Assembly (NCBI GenBank): GCA_037042185.1
Contig: JAXQJY010000019.1
Location: 310,001 to 374,000, forward strand
Direction: 5' to 3'
From: Sordariomycetes sp. S80-01Y
Taxonomy: Eukaryota; Ascomycota; Sordariomycetes
Length of the DNA: 64,000 bases
The position numbers were made by a program, and so were the translations under genes. The notes under the pieces are model-generated. The model worked only from the letters and a program-made list of their open reading frames with translations, was not told the DNA's origin and searched no databases. Each line of letters starts with the position of its first letter. The stretch's first letter is position 1. Of the stretch, positions 20,846-32,100 are shown piece by piece.

Positions 20846-21785
20846 AATTAATGAGACACGAGAAGTGTGACGACGTTGGCATTGTAGACAGTCGACATCT
20901 CAGGCAAGCGTATTGTATGCAGCGTTGACAGGCTTCCCAAGACCAACGGTGGGGACTACTGATGTGCATCTCGCATAACCCCCCCTCACATGTCTCATTC
21001 AGCGTCTTTTCAGCTGGCGCCCCCATCAATCAACGGTCGATAGTCAGTCAGGCCCCGGCAGCTGCGGCATTTGCAAGTACGTGCTCTCGTCAACTCCAAC
21101 GTGCGCGCGGCTGGCCGTCAGTGCCTGTCACGGGGAGGACTGCCGGTGGAACCTCTCTGCAAGTGGCCTCGTAGGGATATGGCAGATCCTCTTATGGGCC
21201 TAAATACTCCGTAATTACTGTTAGTACGGATACGCGCCAGATGGTGCCATGTACCCTGGCTGGCCCCTGTTACCTCAGGGCATCACGGTGAGCCTCCATT
21301 TGCGGAACCCAGCTGCGGCTTCGCAATCTTGGAGTGGGCGCTTCGCTGAGGCCGATGCTGAATCCAGAACACGATGACGAGGCCATGGCAAAATAGAGAA
21401 GAAGCGGGAACTCTAGGCACCGTGCAAGGAACCTGGTGCAAGTTGCGGCGTGGCTGACATGAACTTAAACTAAACCCTGCTCTGGCAACGCACCTACCCT
21501 GCACCCCACCAATCAATTTTGAGTGATGAGTCCTCATCCGCTCCCCTCTTATTGTAGTAGACAAGCCTGAGCACAACGCGCATCTTCGTTTTGAATCAAC
21601 TTTGATACCCTCTCGCGTTGCACAGTACGCTTTTTCGCGGCACACAAAAACTCCACAGTCGTCTACTTTAACTTTGCTGGTGCGGCCAGAAGCCGGTACC
21701 CTCTTGACTTCACTTTACTCAACTCCACCACCCTTATCGTCATGATGGTCCTGACCCAACAACTACACCTATAATCCAACTGCTT
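20846..21785. other. Divergent intergenic region
   Basis: About 940 bp between the HET-domain gene and the AlkB fusion gene, presumably both promoters. No repeats, RNA genes or coding signals recognised. Confidence 0.5.
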
Positions 21786-24428
21786 ATGATGTTTCCCTTC
21801 GACCAAGCTGCGCTGCCGCAGATCACACCCCGGCGAGCGCTCATTGGTGTCGACTTTCAAAACGAATTTACCTCCTCTGATGGCGCTCTCCCTGTCGCAG
21901 AACCGCCGGGATACATTGACAGGACCATTCAGCTCGCCTCGGCAGTCCGCGAACAAGGGGGAGATGTTGTCTGGGTCAGGTCGAGATTCGAAGAGAGCAG
22001 GGCTGTGACCGATGACAAGATTATCATCGGAGAGACCAACGAGGAGGAGCCAGAACGTCCTTCGGCGAGGATGGGGAGCGGGAGGGGCGTGCCAGCTGCT
22101 CTGAGGGCCATCACCGCTGCCAGGAGACGAGACAGGGCTTCTGCGTCTGGGTCAATCGATTCTACGATCGAGGCCGCAGGCGAACCCGATGAAGAGGCTT
22201 TCCTCAGCAAGGACTCACCTTCTTGTCTCAAAGATGCCTCCAGCCCAGCCAGTGACTTCACCTCCAAGCTCAAACCGACCATGGAGGCCAAAGACCGCAA
22301 AATCTTCAAGAGTCACTACTCGGCCTTCAACTCGACCAAGCTCCTGCACCTCCTCCGTGCCAGCATGGTCATGGAGGTCTTCATCGTCGGTTCCCTCACC
22401 AACGTCGGCGTCTACGCCACCGCCATGGACGCAGCCGGCCACGGGCTAAGTATCACCATCGTCGAAGACTGCTGTGGGTATAGGAACGAGGAGAGACACA
22501 GGCGAGCGATTGAGAGCTTGGCCGATTTTACAGGCTGCGAGGTTGCGAGCTTGGCGGAGGTGATGGAGATGATCGCGCCCGACCAAGAAATTGGGAAGGG
22601 CAAGCAAGGAGTTGATGCCGGCGGGAAGGAAGAAGAAGAGGACCAGAGTCGGGTCAGCACGTCGCCGGGTCTCGTCAACCCCATGACTGGACTGAGGCTG
22701 AAGTCCAAGAGCATCTCGCCATTGGATGTCGCTGGAGATCCTAGTCCGCCTGACAAGGCTGACTCACCGTCGACATCGAAACTGCGGGAAGCGACTGGAA
22801 CTGGCAAGGTCAACAGCGCAGATGATGCCAAGGCAGATAAGAAGGAAGTCACAGACAATCCGTCATCAGAAGAGCTCCCATTGAAAAAGCAAGTTGCCTC
22901 GTCACCTCCAAAAGTTGTCGACATGCCGCCCCACGACCACCACTCAGATCCAGAGGCAGAACCACCACCCCAAAAGGGGCTCTGTGAAGGCGACACCGAC
23001 ATTATCGAGGAGCTGCTTCCATCGGAGCTCGAGACTGGAATCTTTGACAAGCTGCGCAATGAGGTCAAATGGCAGCGCATGTCTCACCTGGGCGGCGAAG
23101 TACCACGCCTCGTCGCCGTGCAAGGCTCCGTAGCCGAAGATGGAAGCATCCCCGTCTACAGACACCCATCCGATGAATCGCCCCCTCTGCTGCCATTCTC
23201 GCCGACAGTACTGGCCATCAAGGCCGCTACGGAAAAACACCTGGGCCACCCGTTGAATCATTGCTTGATCCAGTACTACCGCGATGGCAAGGACTACATT
23301 TCAGAACACAGCGACAAGACCCTGGACATAGTCAGAGACTCCTACATCGCCAATGTTAGCCTCGGTGCAGAACGCACGATGGTTCTGAGGACCAAGAGGC
23401 AGGATAAGGACCCGTCTCATGCCCAACAAGCCTCAGACACGGTTGACGCTCCGAAGCGTCAGACGCAGAGAGCGAGACTACCACATAATTCTCTATGTCG
23501 CATGGGTCTGAAGACAAACATGAAATGGCTCCACTCCATTCGCCAGGACAAGCGCGCCGAACGAGAAAAGACACCCGCGGAACTGGCCTTCACCGGCGGC
23601 CGCATCTCCCTCACTTTTCGTCGCATCGGCACCTTCCTGAGCGAGGACGAGAGCATGATCTGGGGCCAAGGCGCCACCGGCAAGACACGCGAAGAAGCCA
23701 GGGCCGTCATTAATGGCACCGGGCCGGAGGCGATCGAGATGCTCAAAGCCTTCGGCACGGAGAACCACTCAAGCACATTCGACTGGGACGCACGGTACGG
23801 GGGAGGCTTCGACGTGCTGCATATGAGCAGCTCACCTCGCTTCTTCACGTCACCGGACCGAGTCGTGAATTTGCGTATTGCCTTGATGCTGGCCGAGTCA
23901 GGCAAGGAATGGGCAAAGGGGAGCATGGGCCCCGTCGCCTCGGATGGAACGGACGAGAAGGACGCGCCAGTCAAGTTCATCGACAACGACAAGGAACAGT
24001 CGACCGTGGAGGGGGAGCTGGCTATCCTTCTATATCTCGACGCAATGTACAGGCCGAAACCGAAGGGCGCGGAGCTGGGTAAGATCCTGACGCGCTTCCA
24101 GGAGGCCTTGACCTGGAGCAGAGAGATTCAACGTATCCAAAGGGCCAGCGAGGGTGAGGAAGCTGGGCTGCAGGCCATGCGGAAGACCCTCGGGGCCTGG
24201 AACGCGGCTGCCGCTGAGAGTGATGAGCCCACCGAGGTCTGCTTCGTGGGTGCCAGAACCTCGCTGGTTGACATCGTGGTCTGGCCAACCCTGCATAGTC
24301 TCGTTGAAAAGCACGGTATCGGCCTATTTGAGGGGGCGAACACTCTCAAGAGGTACTACGACGCCTTCGGGGCTCGCGAGCGGGTGAAGCAGGCACTCAG
24401 CAGACTGCCGGCGGCGGAGAAGAGCTAG
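21786..24428 (+). CDS. Three-domain fusion: isochorismatase-like, AlkB-type 2OG-Fe(II) dioxygenase, GST C-terminal-like
   Basis: Single exon, 880 residues. Residues ~15-265 are an isochorismatase fold: D23 (ALIGVDFQNEF) and K175 (RKIFKSHYSAF) of the triad are present, but the cysteine position holds G208 (GSLTNVGVYATAMDA), so cysteine-hydrolase action is doubtful. A disordered Pro/Ser/Lys linker (~270-400) follows. Residues ~400-620 are an AlkB-type demethylase core: iron ligands H508 and D510 (EHSDKTLDI) and probably H583 (NMKWLHSI), with 2-oxoglutarate-binding R606 and R612 (GRISLTFRRIG). Residues ~690-870 resemble a GST C-terminal helical domain (FVGARTSLVDIVVWPTLHSL). The AlkB part predicts oxidative removal of alkyl groups from nucleic acid; roles of the flanking domains are unknown. 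A tandem ATG makes the first residue uncertain by one. Confidence 0.85.
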   Translation: MMFPFDQAALPQITPRRALIGVDFQNEFTSSDGALPVAEPPGYIDRTIQLASAVREQGGDVVWVRSRFEESRAVTDDKIIIGETNEEEPERPSARMGSGRGVPAALRAITAARRRDRASASGSIDSTIEAAGEPDEEAFLSKDSPSCLKDASSPASDFTSKLKPTMEAKDRKIFKSHYSAFNSTKLLHLLRASMVMEVFIVGSLTNVGVYATAMDAAGHGLSITIVEDCCGYRNEERHRRAIESLADFTGCEVASLAEVMEMIAPDQEIGKGKQGVDAGGKEEEEDQSRVSTSPGLVNPMTGLRLKSKSISPLDVAGDPSPPDKADSPSTSKLREATGTGKVNSADDAKADKKEVTDNPSSEELPLKKQVASSPPKVVDMPPHDHHSDPEAEPPPQKGLCEGDTDIIEELLPSELETGIFDKLRNEVKWQRMSHLGGEVPRLVAVQGSVAEDGSIPVYRHPSDESPPLLPFSPTVLAIKAATEKHLGHPLNHCLIQYYRDGKDYISEHSDKTLDIVRDSYIANVSLGAERTMVLRTKRQDKDPSHAQQASDTVDAPKRQTQRARLPHNSLCRMGLKTNMKWLHSIRQDKRAEREKTPAELAFTGGRISLTFRRIGTFLSEDESMIWGQGATGKTREEARAVINGTGPEAIEMLKAFGTENHSSTFDWDARYGGGFDVLHMSSSPRFFTSPDRVVNLRIALMLAESGKEWAKGSMGPVASDGTDEKDAPVKFIDNDKEQSTVEGELAILLYLDAMYRPKPKGAELGKILTRFQEALTWSREIQRIQRASEGEEAGLQAMRKTLGAWNAAAAESDEPTEVCFVGARTSLVDIVVWPTLHSLVEKHGIGLFEGANTLKRYYDAFGARERVKQALSRLPAAEKS

Positions 24429-24715
24429 GAGGACTTGGATGCACAGCACACTTTCTTTTTGATACCATCTGGCGCACAATGCAGCATTACACTAGCACGG
24501 ATTCAATATGTGAAAATGCTTCCATGAGTATATATCAGGAGAGGCGAACATCTGGTTCCAGTAGATATGCAATGCCTTCCAGAAACGACCCCTGGTTGAA
24601 CCGGGTCAGACCAACGCTTTCTCCCATCAGTCCGTCGCAGATGTACAGTACGTTAAGCTCCCAAAACGCCATTTCGAATCTCAAATCACCTCACGTGAAC
24701 CCCCCAATGGAATCA
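24429..24715. other. Convergent 3' region
   Basis: Less than 300 bp between the ends of the AlkB fusion and SHMT genes; 3' untranslated sequence only. Confidence 0.4.
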
Positions 24716-26450
24716 TTATTGCTTCTCAACCCACGGCAGAGGGTACGTGCCTACCCAATCCTCGACCTCGCTCCTCAACTGCACAATCTCAGGCTCGTTC
24801 TCGCCAGTACCCAGGTGGTCCATAAAGTGCTTTACCCGCTTGGGACTCTTCTCCCCACGCTCCTCGGCAGCCTTTTTGGCGGCCTTGTCGAGACGGACGG
24901 CGATGGTGACGGCGCGGTCAACAACGTCAGCCACGCGCTCAAAGTCGGCTTCGCTGAAACCGCGCGTTGTCATGGCGGGCGTACCCATGCGAAGACCACC
25001 AGGGACGAGGGCAGACTTATCACCCGGTACGGTGTTCTTGTTGGAAGCAACACCAACAAGCTCGAGCACACGCTCAACGCGGCTGCCATCGATGCCATGG
25101 GGCTTCAGATCGATCAGAACCAAGTGGTTGTCCGTCCCGCCACTGACGACCTTGTATCCCAGCCCACCGTTCTCCTTCGACTCACCCAGACGCTTAGCGA
25201 AAGCCTTGGCGTTCGCGAGGACCTGACTCTGATAAGTGTGGAAGTCTGGCGCCTGAGCCTGTTTCAAGGCCACTGCCAAGCTCGTGATGGTATGATTGTG
25301 CGGCCCGCCCTGGTGTCCTGGGAATACGCTCGCGTTGATCGGGTTCTCAAGGTTATACATCTCCTCCTCCTTGGTCTTGGGATTCGTCTTGCGGACTCCT
25401 CGTCGGAAGAAAATCATGGCGCCACGTGGGCCCCGAAGACTCTTGTGGGTGGTGGTGGTGACGACGTCGGCGAACCCGAACGGACCGGGGAGAACCTTGG
25501 CTGCTACCAAGCCCGAGATGTGCGCCATGTCGGCAACCATGTAGGCGTTAACCTTATCACAGATCTCGCGCATGCGCTTGTAGTCGATTAGGCGGCTGTA
25601 TGCGGACGCTCCGGCCACAATGATCTTGGGGCGGTAGATGAGGGCCATCTCTTCTAGCTTGTCGTAGTCTATGTAGCCAGTGCTCTCATCGAGGCGGTAG
25701 GGAACGGTCTCGAAGTATTTGGAAATGGCGGATATCTTCTTGGTCGGAGTCTGGTAGCCGTGGGAGAGGTGACCGCCGTGGGGTAGGTCCAGACCCATGA
25801 GGCGGTCATGGGTGTTCATGAGGGCAGAGTAAACGTATAGATTGGCCGGTGCGCCGGACAGTGCTGTTCTCGGTCAGTGCTTGACCCTGTGGCAGGTAAT
25901 CTTCATGACTTACACTGAACGTTGACACCCCAGTTCTTGGGGTCCAGACCAAACGTCTCGAGCGCGCGGTTCTGGCACAGCGTCTCGGCCTGGTCAATGA
26001 ATTCGTTTCCTCCATAGTATCGGGCTCCTGGGTAACCTTCAGAATACTTGTCTGCGGTGCTCAGTCAGCCATCCGTCTTCAAATTATCCCAGAGCGCATT
26101 GCTCCTTACTCTGCATAACACTGCCCAGTGCATCCAATACAGCTTGCGAGGTGAAGTTCTCGGAAGGAATCAAATTGATGAAGTGCTTCTGGCGCTTCTT
26201 CTCCTGCTCGATGATGTTGAAGACGGCGGGATCGGCTTTCTCGAGGTGGGCGGTCAACAGCTTAAGAAGACATTAGCACTTGATGGTCTGATGCATTGAC
26301 GGGCGTACGGACCTGCTGCTGGCCATCCGACGCCATGGACGACGACGCTCTCATGGTCGTCCATGGGACAGAGAGCCTGGCAGAAGTCGCCGGGCGGGCA
26401 ATGGCTCGAAGGGTACGAGAGGTGCCCCTCAATCCCGTTCGCAGCGTCAT
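24716..26450 (-). CDS. shm1: Serine hydroxymethyltransferase, mitochondrial form
   Basis: PLP enzyme interconverting serine and glycine with tetrahydrofolate, a main source of one-carbon units. Four exons give 524 residues: 26313-26450, 26110-26260, 25914-26051, 24716-25863. The first ~45 residues are Arg/Ser/Thr-rich without acidic residues ([20 protein letters not shown]), a good mitochondrial presequence. The core begins [49 protein letters not shown], the PLP-lysine segment [17 protein letters not shown] and [14 protein letters not shown] are all intact. The presequence separates it from the cytosolic isoenzyme. Start ATG 26448-26450 begins the targeting peptide; a longer upstream frame lacks family support. 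Confidence 0.95.
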
Positions 26451-27797
26451 TGTGACTGACTGTATCGTGGTGGCGGGAGCTTCTACTAGTAGGAGGGTGA
26501 CTAAAAGAGAAGGGTTGACGGCGGTGTTCGAGACGAGAGCTTCAGGCCAGACGCTCAGACTGGATAGACGAAAGGATGAAGTTTGACCGGTGACAGAACG
26601 GGGGTCGAGAAAGTCGTGCAATGGTGGGCTGATCAAGACCCGAAGCTTGTGAGTCGGAATCGGAGCAGGGCCGAGGAGGTTGACGATAGGCTCGATTGGA
26701 GGTTGGAGTTGAGCCGTTGTGTGTGGAGAAGTCCGAGCGGGCGTCATCGGCTCAGGATGGGGGAGGTATAGCTCACCAGGATAGTGCTGGGGAGTACTTG
26801 CAATACAGACCGTATTCAAAGCACTGTGTGCTCACCACCCGGCACGCAGCCGAACAGGGGATGAGTCCACTAAGTTCGACGGCAGCTGCCCTGACATGTA
26901 CAGTCACTCACACTGTATTTCTCTCAACTGGGGACCCCCCGATCAATAAAAAAACAGCCAGCAGTTTGAGCTTCTGCTCCCTTTCCTTTCCTCTTCAGTA
27001 ACTAAAATTGGGAGTGATGAGACCGCTCGCTTCAACAGATTGGATTTCCGCTTCGCGCGGGAGCATGCTGAGGTGTCTCTGGCGCCCTTCACCACCTATT
27101 TTCAAGAGGCATAGACGGGATTCTGACCCAACTTTAAGTTACTCTTCGTTCATATTTTTCTGTATTTTGAGGGCATCCAGATAGGAGATGGCATCGCCAC
27201 ATTTCGCGCCCAACCGTGCAGTATCGAATATTGATGAGTGAAAGAAGACATGATTGCGTGAAGAATGTGTGCAGCGCCATCTGACTGTTTGATTGTGTGC
27301 GCTTATTTGCCAAATTGGCGAAAGCGGTTGCAATGGACGTCCATTCAGGTGTCGTGGACTTGTCACTCCTCGTACCTGGCTACAACAACCTGGCTACAAC
27401 AACCTGGCTACAACATCCTTCCTACAACATCCCTTAGATATGAACAGTCCAGCACACAGCCCGCGCCAAACGCTGAAGTGAGACACAGGCTGGGCTTTAC
27501 GGTAACTTCTATCACAGAGGTGCTGCAAGGGGATATCCGTAATCGTCATTGCATTTAAACCACAAGCAGCGCCGCAAGTTCAAATGCCAGCTCAGAGCGT
27601 CGTGGATTCCATTTTTCTCGATGCTACATGTTGCCAGAGAAAGCTTAGCCCCTGCCACCGGTCCGACTGTATGCCTAATGTGAGAACAAGCACATGAACC
27701 AGAAGGGCGTAAAAAAAGACCCAACCCGTAGACTCCGAATGCAGCCTCCTCTCAAGACCGAAATGTCGTCGTCCCGTTACCGTCATGCTCGCCCCGC
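26451..27797. other. Intergenic region with a short tandem repeat
   Basis: About 1.35 kb upstream of SHMT and beyond the 3' end of eL19. The tandem repeat at 27374-27414 is listed separately. No gene or RNA recognised. Confidence 0.5.
27374..27414 (+). repeat. 14-bp tandem repeat, about three copies
   Basis: The unit AACCTGGCTACAAC occurs three times head to tail (the first lacks its leading base), followed by related CTACAACATCC words up to about 27430. Likely a simple minisatellite. Confidence 0.85.
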
Positions 27798-28635
27798 TTA
27801 CTCGTCGGCCATCATGGCCTGCCTCTTCGCCGCAACCCTCTCCTGCTTGCGCTCGCGGGCAGCCTTGTTCTTCGCACGCTTGGCGTCCATCTCCTCCTTG
27901 AGCTTCTCCTCACGGGCCTTCTCAGCCTTGGCACGGTGGATCTGTCATTCTAATATCAGCATCGTGGTGGTAATCGCCTGGGATCTGGGGGAACATACGT
28001 GCTCGACCAGGGCGCGCTTGTGCTTGAAGGTGTTACCCTTGCTGAGGTGGTACAGCTCGTGGTAGAGGTGCTTGTCGATCTTGCCCGAGGCACGGTACTT
28101 GACAAGGAGACGGCGGAGGACACGCAGACGGCGCATCCAGAGGACCTGCTGGGGCATACGGGCATCGGCGGTACCCTTGCGCTTACCGTAGCCACGGTGG
28201 CGGCCTTCGCGGCGGGCGAGGTTCAGCTCACGGGCGCGGCTGCGGGAGTGTTGGGTGACGGGCTTGCGGATGATGAGGCCATCGGCAATAAGCTTTCGGA
28301 TGGTCTGGCGGGAGTTGGCGTTGGAGATCTCGTTCTGCTCGTTGGGGTCGAGCCAGATCTTGCGCTTGCCGCAGCCGACGACCGACGAGGCCAGGCGCTT
28401 CTGAGTTCGGAGGTTGACCCTGAGGCACGATTAGCCCAATCCCTGACCCAAAGTGCCAATTTGCAATCGTGAAATTGAGGAGACGTGTGCGTTGGGTATG
28501 TTGGAGCGTCGATGATGTCGTTGGAAGGGCACGGATTCTGTCCATCAATTCCTCTCGCCGCCCATCAGCGCACACAACAAACTCCCATCGCCATCATCTC
28601 GAAGCAGTCGTGTGCAGTAGAGGCAGGACTTACAT
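27798..28635 (-). CDS. rpl19: 60S ribosomal protein eL19, start codon split by an intron
   Basis: Cytosolic large-subunit ribosomal protein, 188 residues. Exon 1 contributes only the bases AT (28634-28635), followed at once by donor GTAAGT. Exon 2 (27999-28419) supplies the G and continues [20 protein letters not shown]; exon 3 is 27798-27941. The start codon is thus made only after splicing a 214-nt intron. The body matches eL19 throughout ([39 protein letters not shown]) and ends in a Lys/Arg/Ala-rich helix ([20 protein letters not shown]). No alternative ATG in exon 2 lies close enough to replace the split start. Confidence 0.96.
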
Positions 28636-29136
28636 CTTGAATTGTCGGTGGTCGTACTGGCCGAGTCCTTGGGGTTAGTGAAGGTTGAGGTCGAAGGAGG
28701 GGGGTCAAGAATTTCTTCTGGCTGGGGCACACCTCACGCACACGCTCGAGATGGGTTTGTGGGCTGCCCGTTGCACGTGAGCGCTTGGGAGGGCTTTAAG
28801 GTGGGTCATGAGTCACCGCCGCGGTGCTTCACATCACGTGACCTCTTTCGGTCTCTAGATGGGACTCATTGTGAGCCACAGGCAGGTTTTCGTCGCATTA
28901 CGTTAGAAAACAATTCTTACAAGTTGAATGCTGTTAGATGCATCAATCTCTAGTGAACTGCGGTGCAGCGCGGCGGCGGCGTGAGCAAAATGCTTACTTT
29001 GACCGTAAATTTGACATATTGTGTTAGCTGGTGGCGGGCAATCGCTGCAGTATGCTAACAAGAGCGCTCTATTCTTTGTCCTTTGTATCGAATCCCCCTT
29101 TTTCACTTTCATCTACTGTAGATACATTCGCCAGGG
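28636..29136. other. eL19 promoter and GCN1 3' flank
   Basis: About 500 bp; no separate feature recognised. Confidence 0.45.
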
Positions 29137-32100
29137 CTACGAGAAGGTCTCGCCTACGTCAACCTTTCCGACACTCCAAATCTCTCTCTCATCTTCTTGC
29201 TCATCGTTCGACAAGCCTAGACCACCTTGGCCACCCTCGGCCTCCCTCCTCTCTCTTGCTTGAGTACCTAGTCTCATGGCAACACGCTTGAAGTAGTCAC
29301 CCATGCTCCTCTTGGTGTTGGGTGGCAATTCCGCGCCTGCACCAGCCATGAATTTGTCAAAGACCTTGCTCTCTTCGTCGGCGACGCTGAAGAGCTCGAC
29401 GAACGCAGCTTCAGCCGACAGCTTGACGGGGATGACGGGGTCCCTGACACTTGCGAAAATTGGCGGCGCCAGGATGGGGACGTGTGGCCTGACCAAGTCC
29501 ATATCTGCGCGGCTGACTGTGCGAACAACCACAAGTGCCAACCGACGGGAGTCGGTGGCACTACCGGGCTCGATGATGCTCGCTAAAGTGCTAATGATGT
29601 TTTTGCTGTCCTCAAAGTTCTTTGGCGGGGAAGATAGCAACAGCTTGCCAGTTGCGAGAATGAAGTTATCGGCGATGAATGGCTGGAGTATTGTTAGAGT
29701 CTGTTTCAATTTGTTCCGACAATAAGTACTTACGCTCTTGCTCTTCATGCCTTCGCAGAGCAACTCGGGCAAGTCTTCGGCAAGGCTACTCTCGAGCAGC
29801 GTATCCTTAGACTCCACTAGAACAGCATTGAGCGCCAGAACTGAGGCGTTTGTGAAGTTTGACGTGACGACTCTATTCCTGAGAAGGTTGATCGCAGCCT
29901 CTTCTGGCACGTTCTTGATGAGAGCGCCGAGCAATTTAGCATTAGTAATGATCATGGTATCGTCGCTCACGTCGCTGTCCGTGTCGATCAGACCCAAAAT
30001 TGCCGTTCTTGAAGTCTCACCCATACTGCCTCCCGCTTTGCTGATAACTTCGTAGAGAGCTTTGAGCATGGCAGTCTTGACGCCAGGATCTGTGGTCTTC
30101 GAGCCAGTGACAAGTTCAGCAATGAGAGGATCGACACGAGGTGTGTACTTGATCAGGGTACCGAGAGCCCTGGCAGCACGGGACCGCAGAGTCTCGCTAG
30201 AGGTATCGGCAAGAGACTTGGCGAACGTACGCTGCAATTGTGGCAAGAAGGGCTTGAGTGCTGTAGGCATCTTCTCCAGCAAGTTGGTCAATGTGAGCAG
30301 AATGGCCGACTTGACATCCACAGAGCGCTCGGAAACGACACGAATGAGGGGGCCGGTGATCTGAGTGACAAATGGCTTGAGGGCAGCCTCGCTCGTGCGG
30401 TCTACGATGTCCGAAATACCCAATGCAGCCTGAACTCTTTGATCGGCCGTACCGTTCATCAAGCCTTGGAGGAAGATAGGAAGGATAGCATTGATACCCT
30501 TCGGAAGCTCGAAACCGCGCAAATTGGAGCCTGAAACGCCAACTCGCAAGAGGGTCTGGCGTGTGGAAACCACCAGAGACTCCATCTCCTCCTTTTTAAG
30601 CTTCTTGGTGAAGTCAGTAAGGGCAGCATGGGAAGCCTTGACGACATCAAGATCGCTGTCGTCAAAGGAGTTAAGGAGCGACCGAATGATGTCTTGGTTG
30701 TATCGAGAGTAGTCGACGCTCGCTGACAAGAAGAAGCTTCCAAAGTGGCGAGCGGTAGCGGCACGTCTCCGGTGATCGTCATGCTTCAATGACTGCAACA
30801 AGACGCTCATGATGATATTGAGACCGTCGTACTCGTCGATGTGCTGGATGACGGTATCAAGCGACTTGTGCAAATCCTCGCGCAGGTCGTCCTCAACCGT
30901 ATTGACCTCATTGTCCAGGAGCGAGTTGATAATATTGGGCAGCCGGCGGTTCATGGCAGCACCGGCCACCTTGGACAGCGAAGCAATGGCCTTGGCGTTG
31001 AAAGCGGAGATCGGTGGTTTGACAAGATCGGGGATGAGGATGGGGATGATGATGTTGGATCTCGTGTTCTCAGTCAACAGAGTCAGCAGAGCCGACAGTG
31101 CGTTGTCAGCTTGTTCCTCGGATCTGAGAAGCTGGAGCAGGTATGGAAGAACTTGATCAACTGCACGCTTCTGGAAGATGTTCTGCAGCGAGTCAAAAGC
31201 CTCGGCAGCTGCTTCCCTTACATCTGCGTCTGAGTCGGTAAGCGCAGTGCGGACGACAGAGATGAGAGTCTTCTCATGCTCCTCCAAAGCTTCTGGGGTA
31301 GCAGACGAGATGAGCTCCTTGAGCGCAAGGCAGATACCCTCCTTTGTGCCAGTATCAGTAGATGTCTGCAAGCCAGCTTCCAGGGTGGGCAACAATCCTG
31401 ATAGAACACCATCACCAGCCTTGCGGATAAGCTCTCCCAAAGCATTAGAGGCAATATGTCTGTGTTCGGTATTCGAGCTGCCGAGGCGGCGAATGAGGAG
31501 CTGCGTGAGGGTAGGAACAAGCTCCTTGAGCGTCCTCGGGCTGTGAACAAGAACTTTCCACACAGCGATGGCGGCGGCGCGAACGGAGCCTGAAGTATCG
31601 CACCGACAGACGTAGAGGGCCGACAGGATCTTGTTCCGCTTCTCCTCACCGAGGACTTCCTTAAGCGACGTACTAGCTTCCTTGATATCCTCGAGCTCCT
31701 CGGGCTCGTCTTCATCACTGGCCTTGACACCCGTGAGGTTGAACAACAAATCACCAACGAGCTCAACCGAGCTGAGACGGATACGGTAGCTGTCGTCAGC
31801 TAGACCCCGCTCGAGCTCAGGCAAGAGAAGATCGACAGCACGCACGGCAAAGTTCTTCACAAGCAGACGACCAGCGCGGAGAGCTGTCTCACGTATGGAT
31901 TCAATGTCGTCAGCAAGACCAGCCAGGATAGGAGGCACGATGCGGCCAAGGTAGTTGGAGAAACTGTTGCCAAAGCAGACTGGCAAGAAAATGAAGAGAG
32001 ACATAAAGCCTTCCCTGACAGCTGGTTTGGAGGATTCGACATTCTGCAACACAGTCGGCAAAGTCTCCTCCAACCGAGTGGTTCCAAGACCGGCAAGGAC

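Noticed and set aside
24479-25591. 370-codon plus-strand frame
   Set aside because: It is the antisense of the SHMT gene, whose protein is unmistakable; GC-biased codon use leaves the opposite strand open.
28420-28633. C/D-box snoRNA in the eL19 intron (ATGATGG-like words)
   Set aside because: C-box-like words are present but no D box or guide at suitable spacing was found.
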